DNA of 64,000 bases from Hippasteria phrygiana (taxonomy: Eukaryota > Echinodermata > Asteroidea > Valvatida > Goniasteridae): contig JAZGUH010000103.1 in NCBI GenBank assembly GCA_037893225.1, positions 6,758,001-6,822,000 of the forward strand. The letters run 5' to 3'. Made by a program: the position numbers and the translations under genes. Positions 60,465-64,000 of this stretch are shown here, piece after piece; position 1 is the stretch's first letter, and each line of letters starts with the position of its first letter. The notes beneath the pieces were generated by a model. That model searched no databases, was not told where the DNA came from, and worked only from the letters and a program-made list of their open reading frames with translations.

Positions 60465-62374
60465 GTGCACTTATGCGGGAATGCAGAAAAATTACTTCGA
60501 AAAACCTACTCGCTTATCTCGGCCACCATTCGGCTGAACTTGGGTCTGAGGAGCTGGATATTGGTCTGGATGTTGCTGAAAAGTCACTCTTTCCAACAGT
60601 ATCAAGATTGTGCGCAATTTCGTTCAACATCGGGTCGAAAAACGGCGTCATTTGGGGCCCAAGTTGCGTGGTGGGTGTGTCGGCTAGTCCCATTGTATAG
60701 CATGTGCAGTTATGCGGGAATGCAGAAAAATTACTTCGAAAAACCTACTCGCTTATCTCGGCCACTATTCGGCTGAACATGGGTCTGAGGAGCTGGATAT
60801 TGGTCTGGATGTTGCTGAGAAGTCACTCTTTCCAACAGTATCAAGATTGTGCGCAATTTCGTTCAACATCGGGTCGAAAAACGGCGTCATTTGGGGCCCA
60901 AGTTGCGTGGTGGGGGTGTCGGCTAGTCCATTGTATAGCATGTGCAGTTATGCGGGAATGCAGAAAGATTACTTCGAAAAACCTACTCGCTTATCTCGGC
61001 CACTATCCGGCTGAACGTGGGTCTGAAGAGCTGGATATTTGTCTGGATGTTGCTGATAAGTCACTCTTTCCAACAGTATCAAGATTGTGCGCAATTTCGT
61101 TCAACATCGGGTCGAAAAACGGCGTCATTTGGGGCCCAAGTTGCGTGGTGGGGGTGTCGGCTTGTCCCATTGTATAGCATGTGCAGTTATGCGGGAATGC
61201 AGAACAATTACTTCAAAAAACCTATTCGCTTATCTCGGCCACTATTCGGCTGAACTTGGGTCTGAGGAGCTGGATATTGGTCTGGATGTTGCTGAGAAGT
61301 CACTCTTTCCAACAGTATCAAGATTGTGCGCAATTTCGTTCAACATCGGGTCGAAAAACGGCGTCATTTGGGGCCCAAGTTGCGTGATGGGGGTGTCGGC
61401 TAGTCCCATTGTATAGCATGTGCAGTTATGCGGGAATGCAGAAAAAATACTTCGAAAAACCTACTCGCTTATCTCGGCCACTATTCGGCTGAACATGGGT
61501 CTGAGGAGCTGGATATTGGTCTGGATGTTGCTGAGAAGTCACTCTTTCCAACAGTATCAAGATTGTGCGCAATTTCGTTCAACATCGGGTCGAAAAACGG
61601 CGTCATTTGGGGCCCAAGTTGCGTGTTGGGGGTGTCGGCTAGTCCCATTGTATAGCATGTGCAGTTATGCGGGAATGCAGAAAAATTACTTCGAAAAACC
61701 TACTCGCTTATCTCGGACACTATTCGGCTGAACTTGGGTCTGAGGTGCTGGATATTGGTCTGGATGTTGCTGAGAAGTCACTCTTTCCAACAGTATCAAG
61801 ATTGTGCGCAATTTCGTTCAACATCGGGTCGAAAAACGGCGTCATTTGGGGCCCAAGTTGCGTGATGGGGGTGTCGGCTAGTCCATTGTATAGCATGTGC
61901 AGTTATGCGGGAATGCAGAAAGATTACTTCGAAAAACCTACTCGCTTATCTCGGCCACTATCCGGCTGAACGTGGGTCTGAAAAGCTGGATATTTGTCTG
62001 GATGTTGCTGAGAAGTCACTCTTTCCAACAGTATCAAAGATTGTGCGCAATTTCGGTCAACATCGGGTCGAAAAACGGCGTCATTTGGGGCCCATGTTGC
62101 GTGGTGGGGGTGTCGGCTAGTCCTATTGTATAGCATGTGCACTTATGCGGGAATGCAGAAAAATTACTTCGAAAAACCTACTCGCTTATCTCGGCCACCA
62201 TTCGGCTGAACTTGGGTCTGAGGAGCTGGATATTGGTCTGGATGTTGCTGAAAAGTCACTCTTTCCAACAGTATCAAGATTGTGCGCAATTTCGTTCAAC
62301 ATCGGGTCGAAAAACGGCGTCATTTGGGGCCCAAGTTGCGTGATGGGGGTGTCGGCTAGTCCATTGTATAGCAT
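60465..62374 (+). repeat. Family B block H M P Q K L Pi H, second copy of 55,448-57,358
   Basis: Constant 5,017 bp offset from its counterpart. The L monomer at 61659 carries cttatctcggacac, a rare change inside the most conserved block of the monomer. The similarity ends in the last H, which has cgttcaacatc here and cgttcaaaatc in the first copy. Confidence 0.86.
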
Positions 62375-63566
62375 GTGCAGTTATGCGGGAATGCAGAAAG
62401 ATTACTTCGAAAAACCTACTCGCTTATCTCGGCCACTATCCGGCTGAACGTGGGTCTGAAGAGCTGGATATTTGTCTGGATGTTGCTGAGAAGTCACTCT
62501 TTCCAACAGTATCAAGATTGTGCGCAATTTCGGTCAACATCGGGTCGAAAAACGGCGTCATTTGGGGCCCATGTTGCGTGGTGGGGGTGTCGGCTAGTCC
62601 CATTGTATAGCATGTGCAGTTATGCGGGAATGCAGAAAGATTACTTCGAAAAACCTACTCGCTTATCTCGGCCACTATTCGGCTGAACTTGGGTCTGAGG
62701 AGCTGGATATTGGTCTGGATGTTGCTGAGAAGTCACTCTTTCCAACAGTATCAAGATTGTGCGCAATTTCGTTCAACATCGGGTCGAAAAACGGCGTCAT
62801 TTGGGGCCCAAGTTGCGTGATGGGGGTGTCGGCTAGTCCATTGTATAGCATGTGCAGTTATGCGGGAATGCAGAAAGATTACTTCGAAAAACCTACTCGC
62901 TTATCTCGGCCACTATCCGGCTGAACGTGGGTCTGAAGAGCTGGATATTTGTCTGGATGTTGCTGAGAAGTCACTCTTTCCAACAGTATCAAGATTGTGC
63001 GCAATTTCGGTCAACATCGGGTCGAAAAACGGCGTCATTTGGGGCCCAAGTTGCGTGTTGGGGGTGTCGGCTAGTCCATTGTATAGCATGTGCAGTTATG
63101 CGGGAATGCAGAAAGATTACTTCGAAAAACCTACTCGCTTATCTCGGCCACTATCCGGCTGAACGTGAGTCTGAAGAGCTGGATATTTGTCTGGATGTTG
63201 CTGAGAAGTCACTCTTTCCAACAGTATCAAGATTGTGCGCAATTTCGGTCAACATCGGGTCGAAAAATGGCGTCATTTTGGCCCATGTTGCGTTTTGGGG
63301 GTGTCGGCTAGTCCTATTGTATAGCATGTGCACTTATGCGGGAATGCAGAAAAATTACTTCGAAAAACCTACTCGCTTATCTCGGCCACCATTCGGCTGA
63401 ACTTGGGTCTGAGGAGCTTGATATTGGTCTGGATGTTGCTGAAAAGTCACTCTTTCCAACAGTATCAAGATTGTGCGCAATTTCGTTCAACATCGGGTCG
63501 AAAAACGGCGTCATTTGGGGCCCAAGTTGCGTGATGGGGGTGTCGGCTAGTCCCATTGTATAGCAT
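62375..63566 (+). repeat. Family B block P R P Pd H
   Basis: The 'd' monomer at 63090 has gttgcgttttggggg as at 43266, plus a private gtcgaaaaatgg near 63,263. The H monomer has gaggagcttgatattgg near 63,414. Confidence 0.82.
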
Positions 63567-64000
63567 GTGCAGTTATGCGGGAATGCAGAAAAAATACTTC
63601 GAAAAACCTACTCGCTTATCTCGGCCACTATTCGGCTGAACATGGGTCTGAGGAGCTGGATATTGGTCTGGATGTTGCTGAGAAGTCACTCTTTCCAACA
63701 GTATCAAGATTGTGCGCAATTTCGTTCAACATCGGGTCGAAAAACGGCGTCATTTGGGGCCCAAGTTGCGTGTTGGGGGTGTCGGCTAGTCCCATTGTAT
63801 AGCATGTGCAGTTATGCGGGAATGCAGAAAAATTACTTCGAAAAACCTACTCGCTTATCTCGGACACTATTCGGCTGAACTTGGGTCTGAGGTGCTGGAT
63901 ATTGGTCTGGATGTTGCTGAGAAGTCACTCTTTCCAACAGTATCAAGATTGTGCGCAATTTCGTTCAACATCGGGTCGAAAAACGGCGTCATTTGGGGCC
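63567..64000 (+). repeat. Family B K monomer and truncated L monomer at the window edge
   Basis: The pair repeats 61,420-61,853 at an offset of 2,147 bp, including gttgcgtgttggggg and the rare cttatctcggacac near 63,858. The window stops inside the L monomer at ttggggcc, so the array continues. Confidence 0.85.

Larger units (their letters stand above)
1..64000 (+). repeat. Satellite DNA array, ~239 bp monomer, head-to-tail across the whole window
   Basis: Every stretch of the window is a copy of the same monomer, recognisable by recurring blocks such as gtgcagttatgcggg, cttatctcggcc, cagtatcaagattgtg and gtctggatgttgctga in constant order and orientation. Successive GTGCAG anchors are 236-240 bp apart. 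I count about 55 complete family A monomers, one A/B chimera, 211 complete family B monomers and a partial copy at each end. No monomer is inverted, no non-satellite sequence interrupts the array, and both window edges cut through monomers. The multi-level HOR arrangement is known from eukaryotic centromeric and heterochromatic satellites. The function and species are not shown by the sequence. Confidence 0.97.
13291..64000 (+). repeat. Family B satellite domain
   Basis: Anchors run from 13423 to 63806, 212 starts with spacings of 238-240 bp. The 238 bp spacing mostly comes from agtccattg instead of agtcccattg or agtcctattg. The 240 bp spacing comes from an added A in tatcaaagatt. Most monomers carry TTCGAA (in acttcgaaaaacc) and GGGCCC. 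Eleven subtypes recur in changing combinations. The window ends 195 bp into the last monomer, still in family B. Confidence 0.95.

Noticed and set aside
1..64000. CRISPR array or other repeat-spacer system
   Set aside because: The unit is about 239 bp, the repeats abut without unique spacers, and there are no cas genes.
13423..64000. Tandem-repeat domains of a large surface or structural protein gene
   Set aside because: Monomer lengths of 238-240 bp shift the frame from copy to copy, and stops such as the tag in tgtatagc interrupt each monomer, so no long frame exists.
13423..64000. Complementary octamers AAC(T/A)TGGG and CCCA(A/T)GTT about 115 bp apart, with matching alternative alleles, as a conserved stem
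   Set aside because: The alleles do not covary within monomers. Many P monomers (aacgtggg) occur with either partner, M monomers mostly with the mismatched one, and family A is mismatched too. It is probably fortuitous.

Overview
The whole 64 kb is one uninterrupted head-to-tail array of a roughly 239 bp satellite monomer (about 267 complete copies plus a partial copy at each end). No gene, RNA gene, transposon, unique spacer or inverted monomer was found. Short open frames occur in several frames of every monomer, but they are by-products of the repeat. The array runs off both ends of the window, so its true size and flanks are unknown. Tandem monomers with multi-level higher-order repeats (HORs) are typical of eukaryotic centromeric, pericentromeric or other heterochromatic satellite DNA. 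I do not recognise the family and cannot name the organism. A hand count of one reference monomer gives about 49% GC and 14 CpG, close to the number expected from base composition. The array therefore does not look like old, heavily CpG-methylated DNA.

Layout. Family A (1 to about 13,290) has monomers of 236-240 bp. It starts with a 7-monomer, 1,666 bp HOR (1-1666, 1667-3332, then a partial third copy). That HOR sits inside a larger super-repeat present twice: 1667-6179 (4,513 bp) and 6180-10931 (4,752 bp, with one extra divergent monomer near 9,117-9,355). A tail (10,932-11,281) leads into two copies of a 4-monomer, 950 bp HOR (11,282-13,183). Within the single monomer 13,184-13,422 the sequence changes from family A to family B.

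Family B (13,423-64,000) has monomers of 238-240 bp with eleven recurring subtypes, here called P, L, M, K, S, C, R, H, T, G and Q. They are arranged in HORs of changing length: a dimer (478 bp), 8-mer (1,911 bp), 7-mer (1,671 bp), 14-mer (3,342 bp), 4-mer (955-956 bp), 10-mer (2,389 bp), 6-mer and 5-mer blocks. The same marker variants recur tens of kilobases apart, and adjacent HOR copies differ by few bases. This fits repeated unequal exchange or block duplication in a locally homogenised array.

Subtype key, monomers read from the GTGCAG at their start. P: tatccgg, aacgtggg, gaagagctgg. L: aacttggg. M: aacatggg. K: gcagaaaaaatac. S: gcagaaaaatcac. C: aacgtgtgtctg or aacgtgtttctg. R: gcagaaagatt with aacttggg. 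H: gtgcacttatg (or close variants) with an L-like body, usually gctgaaaag. T: ttagtatgaaaa with cttaacttggg. G: ttacttcg with cttaacttggg and gaggggctgg. Q: gcagaacaatt with acttcaaaaaacc. Two indel tags are also used: 'i' (extra A giving tatcaaagatt) and 'd' (cattttggccc, one net base lost).
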